Below, one piece after another: positions 53,448-61,992 of a stretch of 64,000 nt of DNA. The DNA is from JAGXFP01 sp039714535 (GTDB lineage Bacteria > Desulfobacterota > Desulfobulbia > Desulfobulbales > JAGXFP01), in contig JBDLJC010000012.1 of assembly GCA_039714535.1 (NCBI GenBank), positions 1 to 64,000 on the forward strand, read 5' to 3'. Each line of letters starts with the position of its first letter. The stretch's first letter is position 1. Under the pieces are notes generated by a model. That model saw only the letters and a list, made by a program, of their open reading frames with translations. It had not been told where the DNA came from and ran no database searches. The position numbers were made by a program, and so were the translations under genes.

Positions 53448-53685
53448 ACCAGGGCCCTTCTTATTGTCTTGTCAGCAATCACGTCCTTAGGGAGCGTGGT
53501 CTGAGTCTATTGGCTGTGCCATTATCTTGGCTGGATATGCCGGTGTGGTTAAATGGCTGGTTGAATGATTTTATGGTGCAAAGATTCAAGTTGCCAAGGT
53601 TCATCCTGGTTGGAGGGTGGTGAGGTGTCCTCAACAAGCCTGTTTCGAGTTGTATCAGTCGCAAGTTCTTGTTCTTGCCGTTGAT

Positions 53686-54399
53686 TTACGGAGACAGGAA
53701 CATGGAGTAGGCCCCGAAAAAAACCGTCATGGCCCCAATCGTTCTCATTATCGCCGTTTCGATCCAATCCTGGCTCAGGGTTCTTAATAGGGAGGTTAGG
53801 CGGAAAATTCCGTAAATTACGGCCCCGACAGCCAGGCTGGTGCTGAAGGCATAGACGGCGAAAACGGTTGTGGCCTTGGCGTAGCTGCTTGATTCAAGAG
53901 CAAAGCCGTACATGATGGCCACGGTGGGGCAGGGGATGATCATATTGATAAAACCTATGCCGAACAGGGCGCCGCCGGTTGTTTTTTGGTGTTTAAGCGC
54001 CCCTGTCCTGACTGTTGAGCAGGAGCAGGGACCATGCTCGTGGTCATGATGGCGAGCATGATTCTCATTATGGTCGTGATGATGGAGGAGATGGGGTTTG
54101 GCAATCATTATGATTCCCAGCAGGATCAAGACCACCGAGGTCGTGGTTTCTATCCAGCGGCCAAAGTTGGGCGGGATGGCGACTGAAATGGCCCCAAGAG
54201 TGGCGCCCAGCACCAGGCAGCCCAAGGTGGTGCCGGCCAGAAAAGACAAGGTGAGAAAGGTAACCCTGGAGCCCTTTTTGGTTCCGGAGACGAAGGGGGC
54301 CAGCACCAGCCAGGAGTGTCCGCACGGATTGACGCCGTGGACCAGCCCCAGGATAAAACTACTCTGGATGGTTATGATGAATAACTGATCAATTTCCAT
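53686..54399 (-). CDS. Membrane transporter with His-rich loop and NPCGHSW/IPCP motifs (NicO/UreH-SafE-like)
   Basis: ATG 54399 gives 237 residues with about six membrane segments. The first holds HGVNPCGHSWLVLAP (Asn24-Pro25-Cys26) and the fourth or so IPCPTVAIMYG, paired Pro-Cys motifs as in DsbD/CcdA-like and SafE/UreH families. Between them lies a loop with HHHDHNENHARHHDHEH, typical of Ni/Co or other metal exporters such as RcnA/NicO. A metal transporter or a thiol/redox exporter are the two options; metal is favoured by the His loop. The gene follows the dispersed repeat on the minus strand. Confidence 0.7.
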   Translation of the reverse strand: MEIDQLFIITIQSSFILGLVHGVNPCGHSWLVLAPFVSGTKKGSRVTFLTLSFLAGTTLGCLVLGATLGAISVAIPPNFGRWIETTTSVVLILLGIIMIAKPHLLHHHDHNENHARHHDHEHGPCSCSTVRTGALKHQKTTGGALFGIGFINMIIPCPTVAIMYGFALESSSYAKATTVFAVYAFSTSLAVGAVIYGIFRLTSLLRTLSQDWIETAIMRTIGAMTVFFGAYSMFLSP

Positions 54400-54409
54400 T
54401 TTTTTATAT

Positions 54410-54560
54410 AGAAAATATCGAATGACGAACAAGGAATTTCGAAGCGCAGAGGTAAAAGAAAACACCTCGAAATTCAATATTCATGGTCGGAGTCTTCGCT
54501 TACCTCGATATTATGCGGTTCGGTTTGCAAAAAAAATCTTAAGCCAATGACCTTAAGCCA
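54410..54560. repeat. Dispersed intergenic repeat, copy 2
   Basis: The stretch with GAAAATATCGAATGACGAA, then ACACCTCGAAATTCAATATTC and CTTACCTCGATATT matches copy 1 at 24770-24915. It lies upstream of the His-loop transporter gene, on its 5' side, and before gspG. Both copies show AATATCGA-type inverted words. Confidence 0.8.
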
Positions 54561-54610
54561 ATGACACTGATAAGCGAAATTGCCAGTCCACCCTTGGTGG
54601 TCTGGGCCAG

Positions 54611-55039
54611 TTAATCCCAGCTGTTTACGTCACCATCCTCTCCGTCACCGCCATCTTTATTGTCGTTGCCGAGGGAGGAGATCTCAACCTCAGCATTTTG
54701 CCCGGGATTACGGTAAAGGTACGGATTCTTCCAGGGGTCAACCGGAACTTTGGCCTTGGTCAGGTAGGGGCCGGTCCAATCACTTTCACCTGGATCACGG
54801 ACCAATGCCTCCAAGCCTTCCTGTTGGGAGGGGTATTTGCCGACATCCAGCCGGTAGGCATCCAGGGCGGCCATTAACATCTCGATCTGGGCCTTCGCGG
54901 TTGTCTGTTTGGCCTTGCCGAGTTTGCCGAATAATTGGGGGCCGATAAAGGAGGCCAAAAGGCCGATGATAATCATGACCACCATTATCTCGATCAGGGA
55001 AAAGCCCCGATTGTCGTTGAGCAGAAGATTGCGTTTCAT
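54611..55039 (-). CDS. gspG: Major pseudopilin GspG (orphan)
   Basis: The 142-residue protein has leader NRG-FSLIEIMVVMIIIGLLAS (Glu5), then the GspG signature GPQLFGKLGKAKQTTAKAQIEML and YPSQQEGLEALV, KDPWxNPY-like VDPWKNPYLYRNPG and a Ca-binding-rich C-terminal loop SLGNDNKDGGDGEDGD. It is the main pseudopilin of the T2SS whose other genes stand at 36171-46469; no gspG is present in that operon. It starts 2 nt after the mltG stop, so translation is likely coupled to mltG. Confidence 0.93.
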   Translation of the reverse strand: MKRNLLLNDNRGFSLIEIMVVMIIIGLLASFIGPQLFGKLGKAKQTTAKAQIEMLMAALDAYRLDVGKYPSQQEGLEALVRDPGESDWTGPYLTKAKVPVDPWKNPYLYRNPGQNAEVEISSLGNDNKDGGDGEDGDVNSWD

Positions 55040-55041
55040 TT

Positions 55042-56094
55042 TTAATTGCCTCTTTTTTTATGTTTGCGCCGCCGTTTCTGGTACTTGTAAACGGCGCGGT
55101 TATGTTCAGCCAGGGACTTGGAAAAATAATGCGAGCCGTCATTTTTTGAAACAAAATAATAATAAGAGCCGCCGGCCGGTTGCATAACCGCCTCGATGGC
55201 CGCGCGACCCGGACTGCCGATGGGGCCGGGTGGCAAGCCCTTGATGACGTAAGTGTTGTACGGGGTGTACTCCCTGAGATGTTTCCGGGTCAGGTTCCCG
55301 TCAAAATCCTTGATCCCGTAAATGACCGTTGGGTCGGTCTGTAATCTCATTCCCTTGCGTAGGCGGTTCAGAAAAACTCTGGCGATCAGGGGTCTCTCCA
55401 GGGACTGGCCGGTTTCTTTTTCGACTATCGAGGCCAGGGTGAGGATCTCGTGCACGTCGAGACTGGCTTGCGGCAGGCCGGATTCAGCCCCGGTTTCGAC
55501 CAGGACCTTGCGCATTTGGGAGACCATGGTGGTGATGATCGTCTCGGGATCATGTCCGCCCCGTTCAAAGAGATAGGTGTCGGGGAACAGATATCCTTCC
55601 AGGGTTTCAAGGTTGAGCCCCAGCCTGTCAATGAATTCCCGGTCACGGCTAAGCTCCAGGAAACGATTCGGGTTCAACCAACCGCCATCTCCCAAGAGCG
55701 CCGCGATCTGTTTTAGGTTGGCTCCTTCCGGAATGGTCAGCGAACTCTGGGCCATTGAGCCTTTGTTTAACTCCCGTAAGACCCTGTAAGGGCTGAGGTT
55801 GCCCGTGAAAATGTATTCACCGGCTCTCAGGGAGTTGGCAACGCCCATTAGATGAGCAGCCAGGAGGAAGCGGGAGTCCTCTTTGACCACCCCTGCTTCG
55901 ATCAGCTTCACTTCAATAGCCGGGAAAAACAGATCGGGGGGAATTATTACCGCCACTTCATTTTGGCCGGGATTAGGGGCTGGGGCAAAGATATAGGCGC
56001 CAATCCAGAGCAAAAACAGGAGGGGCAGCACCCCTCCGGTAATGATTAAATATCGGGCTAGACAAGTGAGTCTGTTTTTATTGGCAGTTAGCAT
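55042..56094 (-). CDS. mltG: Endolytic transglycosylase MltG
   Basis: The 350-residue protein begins with a membrane helix (residues 13-34) and contains a LysM-like N-part (IPEGANLKQIAALL) and the YceG domain with ILTLASIVEKETG (catalytic Glu) and GIKDFDGNLTRKHLREYTPYNTYVIKGLPPGPIGSPG (given in pieces here: SPYNTY-like YTPYNTY and GLPPGPIGSP). MltG cleaves nascent peptidoglycan strands and sets their length. It acts at the periplasmic face. The gene lies between lon and gspG on one strand. Confidence 0.93.
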   Translation of the reverse strand: MLTANKNRLTCLARYLIITGGVLPLLFLLWIGAYIFAPAPNPGQNEVAVIIPPDLFFPAIEVKLIEAGVVKEDSRFLLAAHLMGVANSLRAGEYIFTGNLSPYRVLRELNKGSMAQSSLTIPEGANLKQIAALLGDGGWLNPNRFLELSRDREFIDRLGLNLETLEGYLFPDTYLFERGGHDPETIITTMVSQMRKVLVETGAESGLPQASLDVHEILTLASIVEKETGQSLERPLIARVFLNRLRKGMRLQTDPTVIYGIKDFDGNLTRKHLREYTPYNTYVIKGLPPGPIGSPGRAAIEAVMQPAGGSYYYFVSKNDGSHYFSKSLAEHNRAVYKYQKRRRKHKKRGN

Positions 56095-56141
56095 GGTTAA
56101 AGGGGCCGGATAATATTTTGCTCTGTTTACCTGGCCTGGAC

Positions 56142-58541
56142 CTATAGGACATGGGGAAAGACTTGATCCATGTTCTTGGTGGGGATGAACTTTAGTTGTT
56201 CCCGTAGATCTTTCGGTATTTCCACCAGATCTTTCTTGTTTTCAGCCGGGATAATGATCGTTTTGATCCCGGCCCGCAGGGCAGCCAGGGCCTTTTCCTT
56301 GAGACCGCCGATAGGCATGACGCGGCCCCGCAAGGTGATCTCGCCGGTCATCGCCACGTCTTGGCGGACCTTCTTGCCGGAGAGGGCTGAATACAGGGCG
56401 GTAGCCATGGTTATGCCGGCCGAAGGACCGTCTTTGGGGATGGCGCCGGCCGGGACGTGGATATGGATGTCGATCTCTTCAAAATATGATTCATCAAGCT
56501 TCAGCTTTTTGGCCCGGGAGCGGCAATAGGTCAAGGCGGCTTGGGCCGATTCTTTCATCACATCACCGAGCTGACCGGTCATCAGCAGACTGCCTTTGCC
56601 CTTGAGCACGGAAACTTCTATATAGAGAATTTCTCCACCCACCTCGGTCCAGGCCAGCCCGGTTGCCAGCCCTGGTTGGTCGATTTTTTCCTGTTCCGTT
56701 TCGGGGGTATACTTGGTGGGACCCAGGTATTTATCAAGGGTTCGTTCCGAGATCTTGTAGGATTTTCGGCCCCCTTCAGCCATGCGTCTGGCCACCTTGC
56801 GGCAAACCTTGCCGAGTTCCCGCTCAAGGTTTCTCAGCCCCGCTTCTCTGGTGTAATGGGAGATTATCCGCTGGATGGTTTTTTCGTCGACCTGGATGGT
56901 CTTGACATCGATGCCGTTCTCTTTGATCTGGCGGGGCAGCAGATAGCGTTTGGCAATTTCCAGTTTTTCCTCAAGCATATAGCCGGACAACTCGATAATT
57001 TCCATCCGGTCCAGCAGAGGCCTCGGGATGGTATCGGTCATATTGGCGGTGGTAATGAACATGACCTTGGACAAATCGAAGGGCATATTGAGGTAATGAT
57101 CAGTAAATTCGAAGTTCTGTTCCGGGTCCAGGACCTCCAGCAGGGCCGAAGATGGGTCGCCCCGGTAGTCGGAGCCGACCTTGTCGATCTCATCCATCAT
57201 GAAGACCGGATTGTTGGAGCCGGTGGTCTTCAGACCCTGAACGATCCGGCCCGGCATTGAACCGATATAGGTTCGGCGGTGGCCGCGAATCTCAGCTTCA
57301 TCCCGCATGCCGCCCAGAGAGAGGCGGTGAAATTTGCGGCCCATGGCCCTGGCGATTGATTTGCCCAGTGAAGTTTTGCCGACGCCGGGGGGGCCGACAA
57401 AGCAGAGAATCGGCCCCTTGGTGGACTTGTTGAGCTTGCGGACGGCCAGATATTCAAGAATCCGTTCCTTGATCTTGTCCAGGCCGTAATGGTCTTCATC
57501 GAGAACCTTCTTGGCCGTTTTGATGTCCAACCGGTCCCGGGTTGATTTGCGCCAGGGGATATCAATAATCCAGTCCAGATAGGTCCTGACCGTGGTGGCC
57601 TCCGAGGCATCAGGATGCATCATTTCCAGTCGTTTTAATTGCTTCAGGGCCTCTTTTTTGGCTTCCGGCGGCATCCTCTTTTTGGCTAGTTTGCTCTGTA
57701 GCTCCTCCATCTCCAGGGAGCGGTCGTCAATGTCCCCCAGTTCCTTTTTCAGGGCCTGGAGCTGTTCGCGCAGGTAATATTCGCGCTGGGTCTTACCCAT
57801 CTCCTCTTTTGCTTCGGATTGGATCTTGGCCTGGACTGCTGATACTTCAAGTTCCTTGTTGAGAAAATCAGAGACCTTGCGCAATCTTTCGATGGGATGG
57901 CAGAGTTCCAGAACGGACTGGGATTCGGTCGTTTTGAGATTGAGGTTTGAGACAACCAGATCGGCCAGGCGGCCTGGTTCTTCGATATTATTGAGGATGA
58001 CCATCAGGTCTGAGGACATGATGCCCTTAAGAGAGAGGATCTTCTCCGTCTGCTCCCGAACCGTCCGCATCAGGGCTTCGGTCTCGACTGAGATCTCACT
58101 GATCTCCTCGTCGTTCAACAGGTCAACCTTAACCATGAAAAATGGATCGGTTTGTTCGTAGTGGGTGATTTTGGCCTTGTTCATCGCCTGGACCAGCACC
58201 TTGAGGCGGCCGTCAGGTAATTTCAGGGTCCGCATAATCATGCAGACCATGCCGACATCGTAAACATCATCCGGTTCGGGGTCGTCGGTGGTGGCATCCC
58301 TCTGGGTGCCCAGCATCAGAATCTTGTCCTTGGTCAGGGCTTCGTTGACAGCCGCAATCGAGGTTGGGCGGCCAACGAATAGGGGGATTATCATGTAGTT
58401 AAAGACGACCACGTCGCGGACCGCCATCAGTGGCAGTACTTCCGGGATGTCATGGTCATCAAGATCGGGGAATTCTGGAATAGCATCTGAGATTGTGTCG
58501 TTTATATCCAAAATGGGCTCCTTTTGTGGAGTTGATACCAC
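56142..58541 (-). CDS. lon: ATP-dependent protease La (Lon)
   Basis: The 799-residue protein has the N-terminal substrate domain (EVLPLMAVRDVVVFNYM), a coiled-coil (QREYYLREQLQALKKELG), the AAA+ module with Walker A GPPGVGKTS, and the proteolytic domain with catalytic Ser707 (KDGPSAG) and Lys750 (GGLKEK second Lys), the 43-residue spacing of E. coli Lon. It degrades misfolded and regulatory proteins in the cytoplasm. Start ATG 58541; the extra Asp/Glu-rich N-terminal 30 residues are slightly longer than usual. Confidence 0.96.
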   Translation of the reverse strand: MVSTPQKEPILDINDTISDAIPEFPDLDDHDIPEVLPLMAVRDVVVFNYMIIPLFVGRPTSIAAVNEALTKDKILMLGTQRDATTDDPEPDDVYDVGMVCMIMRTLKLPDGRLKVLVQAMNKAKITHYEQTDPFFMVKVDLLNDEEISEISVETEALMRTVREQTEKILSLKGIMSSDLMVILNNIEEPGRLADLVVSNLNLKTTESQSVLELCHPIERLRKVSDFLNKELEVSAVQAKIQSEAKEEMGKTQREYYLREQLQALKKELGDIDDRSLEMEELQSKLAKKRMPPEAKKEALKQLKRLEMMHPDASEATTVRTYLDWIIDIPWRKSTRDRLDIKTAKKVLDEDHYGLDKIKERILEYLAVRKLNKSTKGPILCFVGPPGVGKTSLGKSIARAMGRKFHRLSLGGMRDEAEIRGHRRTYIGSMPGRIVQGLKTTGSNNPVFMMDEIDKVGSDYRGDPSSALLEVLDPEQNFEFTDHYLNMPFDLSKVMFITTANMTDTIPRPLLDRMEIIELSGYMLEEKLEIAKRYLLPRQIKENGIDVKTIQVDEKTIQRIISHYTREAGLRNLERELGKVCRKVARRMAEGGRKSYKISERTLDKYLGPTKYTPETEQEKIDQPGLATGLAWTEVGGEILYIEVSVLKGKGSLLMTGQLGDVMKESAQAALTYCRSRAKKLKLDESYFEEIDIHIHVPAGAIPKDGPSAGITMATALYSALSGKKVRQDVAMTGEITLRGRVMPIGGLKEKALAALRAGIKTIIIPAENKKDLVEIPKDLREQLKFIPTKNMDQVFPHVL

Positions 58542-58709
58542 ATAGTTTTTTATTTTGCTGGTGGTTCGAAATATAAGCTCAAAATAACAATATTAACCCC
58601 GGCTTCTCTTAAGCCATACAACCGTTTATTCTTGAAATTAATACCGTTTTGCAACATTATGCGGGTAAAATGATTTGTTTTACACGAAAACCACTAAAGG
58701 AATACTATA

Positions 58710-59516
58710 ATGACTACCCCTCTAACCGCAAATTCTTTTTTTGATTTAATCAATTTTGAACATCGGGCCATCTTTGAAGATGGCCCGGTTTGGCAAGCGT
58801 TGGCCCAGCTAAAGGGCTATATGGCTACTTGCGATTATTTGACCATGCCTGCCGGAATTGAGACGGGGCATCCCCTTGAGCAAACTCTGGTCCTGCATGG
58901 GGGTGCGTTCCGGGATGCGACCGGCCTGGATATCCGCTTTGGTGATGTGGGCCGGGAGGGTCTGGCGGTTTACGACGGTGACAATCTATTGAAGGGGGCC
59001 AGCGTTATTATGGCCGGCGTGGTTTTGCAGGGTGAGGGGTTTTGTTTCGGCAAGGGCGTGTTGGTCGAGTCGGGGGCATTTATCTGTGGGCCGGTGGTGC
59101 TTGGCGATTTTACCGAAGTCCGGCAAGGCGCCTATCTGCGGGGCAACTGCCTGATTGGCAAGAGATGTGTGGTTGGCCATGTGACCGAAGTCAAGCACAC
59201 GATTTTTCTGGATGATGCCAAGGCCGGTCATTTTGCCTATCTTGGCGACACCATTCTGGGGAACCGGGTTAATCTGGGGGCGGGAACAAAGATGGCCAAC
59301 CTGCGTTTCGTTAGTGGCAATGTTGGGGTCAGGACCCCGGAGGGTACGGTGGAAACTGGGCTGCGTAAGCTTGGCGCTATTCTGGGCGACCAGGTCCAGA
59401 CGGGTTGCAACTCAGTAACCAATCCCGGTACTCTTATCGGGCGCCGCTCCTTTCTGCTGCCCAATACCACGGCGCCATCCGGCTATCATCCGGATAATTC
59501 GATGATCCGCGGGTGA
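58710..59516 (+). CDS. Left-handed beta-helix protein (sugar-nucleotide pyrophosphorylase C-domain-like)
   Basis: The 268-residue product has an N-terminal small domain followed by hexapeptide repeats (GVVLQGEG, GVLVESGAFI, GPVVLGDFTEVRQGAYLRG, IGKRCVVGHVTEVK, NRVNLGAGTKMANL). This is the C-terminal half architecture of GlmU/UDP-GlcNAc-type and glucose-1-phosphate nucleotidyltransferase proteins without the nucleotidyltransferase head. An acyltransferase or a regulatory/scaffold role are possible. A site AAAGGA precedes ATG 58710. The N-terminal HRAIFEDGPVW lies in a perfect hairpin of DNA. Not in the EPS operon. Confidence 0.75.
   Translation: MTTPLTANSFFDLINFEHRAIFEDGPVWQALAQLKGYMATCDYLTMPAGIETGHPLEQTLVLHGGAFRDATGLDIRFGDVGREGLAVYDGDNLLKGASVIMAGVVLQGEGFCFGKGVLVESGAFICGPVVLGDFTEVRQGAYLRGNCLIGKRCVVGHVTEVKHTIFLDDAKAGHFAYLGDTILGNRVNLGAGTKMANLRFVSGNVGVRTPEGTVETGLRKLGAILGDQVQTGCNSVTNPGTLIGRRSFLLPNTTAPSGYHPDNSMIRG
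58764..58787. repeat. Perfect 11-bp inverted repeat near the start of the beta-helix gene
   Basis: CGGGCCATCTT and AAGATGGCCCG are separated by TG and sit 55 nt inside the coding sequence of the gene at 58710. It could form a strong mRNA hairpin affecting early translation, or be an operator-like site; it is also compatible with coding chance. Confidence 0.5.
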
Positions 59517-59603
59517 TTTGGTTAATCCGTGAACTTGTGGGTTGTTTTAAGAAGAGGGAACGGAGTCTTGGTTGGGGAGAATAGTTCCAGTCCGGTCAAG
59601 GAA

Positions 59604-59900
59604 TTACCCGCCTTGGTTGATTTGCAAATAGTTGAAAATACCGATGAAGAATTCAATTGTAATGCCCAGGGTCAGGCCGAGCCGGAGCATTTTTGCCGGT
59701 GCCGGTCTTTCCCCGGCCTGTTTTTGGTAGAATGAGTTAAACAGCAGCAGGGCTCCGACCAGGAAGGGTGCTACCGTCAGGAGGTGAGTGGCGGTATTGA
59801 GCAGGGAAGCGGTTGGCTGGTTCGGGAAATAACGCAGACTGCATAACAGATAAACAAGGGTCAGAATTGCCAGGGATATCTTTTCGCCAACTTTTTGCAT
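59604..59900 (-). CDS. Small membrane protein, unknown function
   Basis: The 98-residue product has three likely membrane helices (about residues 9-26, 42-60, 72-92) and no recognised motif. Start ATG 59900. Codon use resembles neighbouring chromosomal genes. It lies convergent with the beta-helix gene at 58710. Function unknown; the size and topology are like those of many small inner-membrane proteins. Confidence 0.6.
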   Translation of the reverse strand: MQKVGEKISLAILTLVYLLCSLRYFPNQPTASLLNTATHLLTVAPFLVGALLLFNSFYQKQAGERPAPAKMLRLGLTLGITIEFFIGIFNYLQINQGG

Positions 59901-60045
59901 AGGAAATTAACCACTTTTTATAATCAATTTATTAACTATCCTGCCCAGGGTCGAGAACGCGGGGTAATTCGCAAATGTAACTTCTAAGCAGTTACTCAAT
60001 TTATTCGGTTGCCACAGGGTAGCCCATTTATAACGGATTTTAAAG

Positions 60046-61083
60046 ATGAACATGCTGAGTGGACTTTATTTCCCGGGAACCGGGCCGAACAAAGAGTTGT
60101 TTTATAGCCTGCTGTGTTTATTGGCCAAGATAGACTTTTACCAGATTGTGGCGGATGATGGCAGCAACGATGGCTCTCCTTACTGGGAGGGGCATGTGGT
60201 AATGCCCCTTGGTGAGGATCGTGATCGCTTTCTGGCAATGATCCGGGACATCAAAGCCCATGCGGCCGATTTTTATGGCGGTTACCTGTCGGCCCTGTCG
60301 GCTGATTCTCTGATTGACCGGGATGAATCTTCGGTCTGGCAATTGGTCGCCAGTTTGCACGGGGAGAACAGGGAGGCAGACCGTGATCCGGTTCTGACCG
60401 AAAAACTCTGGCAGGCCCGGCTGATCTTAAAACTGGCTGAGATTCTGACGGAGGAACGGGCCGATATCAACAGGGGCTTAACGGATTTAAATCGGGCCGA
60501 GCAGGCTGTTTTTGAGGCCCTCAAAGGGGAGCATGACGACCAGGCGGATGACGATGAGGTTCTTCCGACAGCTGCTCTGAAGATTGGTGGTGGTCGGGCT
60601 GGTGGTAAAATCAAGCATCTGCTGAAGGCATGGGGCGCTCTCTTTGTCATGGACAGCACGCAGCATTCGCTGCTGGTTACCGATAGCGAGGATGCGGCGG
60701 CAATCCTTTTTGATGCCTGGGAAGAGTTGTCAGGCGAGCGCCCGCAATTACTGGTCGAACTTGACCTGCCGGTTGTGGAATCTATCGAGGCCATGGCAGC
60801 CGCCCGTGTCGAATCGGCGGAGGCCGGCACGGCTGTCAGTAATGGTCTGCAAGATATTCTGGCTGGAGATGGGGTTTCTGGAATTGCCAATCTCAAAACG
60901 GCAGCAGAGCTTTGGCAAAACAAGGTCGGGGCAGAGGATCGCCGGAACTGTCGCCTTGATATCTATCTTTTGGTGGGCCATTCTTTACGGGAGGTCTGGG
61001 GCCGAATCAGTGGGATGGCCGTTGCTGCCGATGGTGATGGCAGCCAGCCAAGTCTGGTCGCAGTACTGAGAGCGGCCCCGTAG
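60046..61083 (+). CDS. Unrecognised cytoplasmic protein
   Basis: The 345-residue protein has no signal peptide or membrane helix. It opens MNMLSGLYFPGTG and has a helix-rich middle (DRNRA-like acidic segments) and a second part with GGGRAGGKIKHLLKAWGALFVM and ARVESAEAGTAVSN. It is rich in Asp, Glu and Ala. I do not recognise a family. A long hairpin-type terminator (61150-61248) follows. It may be lineage-specific. Confidence 0.65.
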   Translation: MNMLSGLYFPGTGPNKELFYSLLCLLAKIDFYQIVADDGSNDGSPYWEGHVVMPLGEDRDRFLAMIRDIKAHAADFYGGYLSALSADSLIDRDESSVWQLVASLHGENREADRDPVLTEKLWQARLILKLAEILTEERADINRGLTDLNRAEQAVFEALKGEHDDQADDDEVLPTAALKIGGGRAGGKIKHLLKAWGALFVMDSTQHSLLVTDSEDAAAILFDAWEELSGERPQLLVELDLPVVESIEAMAAARVESAEAGTAVSNGLQDILAGDGVSGIANLKTAAELWQNKVGAEDRRNCRLDIYLLVGHSLREVWGRISGMAVAADGDGSQPSLVAVLRAAP

Positions 61084-61149
61084 AGGGAATTTACAATAGA
61101 TTGCCAGAGTCCATGACCAAAGATAAACACGCAAAAACTGTTAAAAGCT

Positions 61150-61248
61150 CAGAAGTGCCTCAGGTTTGTTCGTTTAGCCCTGCGAAGCATAGTTCTTCTA
61201 TGTGAGCGGGCCCAAACGGGCAAAGATGAGGTGCTTCTGGGATTTTTT
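61150..61248 (+). terminator. Long hairpin terminator between convergent genes
   Basis: CAGAAGTGCCTCA pairs with TGAGGTGCTTCTG, and inside it TTTGTTCGTTT-GCCC pairs with GGGC...AAACGGGCAAA, enclosing a CATAG/CTATG hairpin; a run of six T follows. It terminates the gene at 60046 and lies against the end of the universal stress gene. Confidence 0.75.
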
Positions 61249-61693
61249 ATTTGTAGGGGTTGATGGTCAATACCGGACAAGCCGAGGTCTTGACCACCTT
61301 CTCGGCCACGCTGCCGAACAGGACTTTTTCCAGCCCCTTATAACCGTGGGTGCCCATGATGATCATTGCTATATCGTTCTTCGCGGCATATCCGATGATT
61401 TCTTCGGCAACGTCACCCTTGAGAACCGTGGAGCTATGGGGCAGGTCACTCTTGAGATTTTCGGCCAGAAAGCTCTTCATTTTTGTCTCGGCGCCCTGGA
61501 CCATCTCATCCTCGAACTGGCTGATTGGCATGTGGGGGACGAAAAATCCCGAGTAGTCTTCGAAACTCTGGACCACGAAGACTATGGAAAGAGCCGCGCC
61601 AAATTTTCCGGCGACGTCGACAGCGGTTTGGAGTACCTTGGGAGAGTTTTCAGAAAAATCAATGGGGACCATGATTTTTTTGAATTCGGTCAT
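61247..61693 (-). CDS. uspA: Universal stress protein, UspA family
   Basis: The 148-residue protein has the N-terminal KKIMVPIDFSENS and the nucleotide-binding motif GTHGYKGLEKVLFGSVAEKVV (G-2X-G-9X-G(S)), so it likely binds ATP. UspA proteins form dimers and act in stress survival. A GGAG site precedes ATG 61693. It is monocistronic and convergent to the gene at 60046. Confidence 0.92.
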   Translation of the reverse strand: MTEFKKIMVPIDFSENSPKVLQTAVDVAGKFGAALSIVFVVQSFEDYSGFFVPHMPISQFEDEMVQGAETKMKSFLAENLKSDLPHSSTVLKGDVAEEIIGYAAKNDIAMIIMGTHGYKGLEKVLFGSVAEKVVKTSACPVLTINPYK

Positions 61694-61787
61694 TTTTTTC
61701 TCCTTCTTATGAGTAGTTTGGTTTTTCCTTCTACCTATACGCTATCAAAAACAAAATCGGCTTGTCAAGAAATCGGCTGATAACTCT

Positions 61788-61965
61788 TTTGATGGCGTCG
61801 CAAAAAATCCTGATCTACGGCGTCGTAGCGCATTTTTGTTCGTTCGGCATACCATATGTATGGCCTTACTCACAAAAATACACTACTCCTTGTTTATCGA
61901 AATTTTTGCTTAGCCATCCCGATGTTGCTATGCCCTTGGGTCCTTTTTACAAAATCATCTAGTTT
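61788..61965. repeat. Deltaproteobacterial intergenic repeat (GGCGTCG hairpin family)
   Basis: GATGGCGTCGCAAAAAATCC, then GATCTACGGCGTCGTAGCGCATTTTTG, a GGCATACCATATG/TATGGCC palindrome, and CACAAAAATACACTACTCC to TTTTTACAAAATCATC resemble a family of intergenic hairpin repeats known to me from Deltaproteobacteria (GGCGTCGTAAAAA/TTTTTACGACGCC ends). It lies between uspA and the helicase gene. Imperfect symmetry suggests decay. Confidence 0.55.
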
Positions 61966-61992
61966 GCGTGAACTACAACAGGATTTGCTTAT

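Noticed and set aside
53448..53685. Small minus-strand frames between the MFS gene and the His-loop transporter
   Set aside because: The sequence is a low-complexity GGTTAAATGGCTGGTTGAATG-like stretch often found in intergenic DNA, with no ribosome site or conserved motif.
61762..61962. Plus-strand 66-codon frame over the GGCGTCG repeat
   Set aside because: The frame is formed by the intergenic hairpin repeat and lacks coding character.
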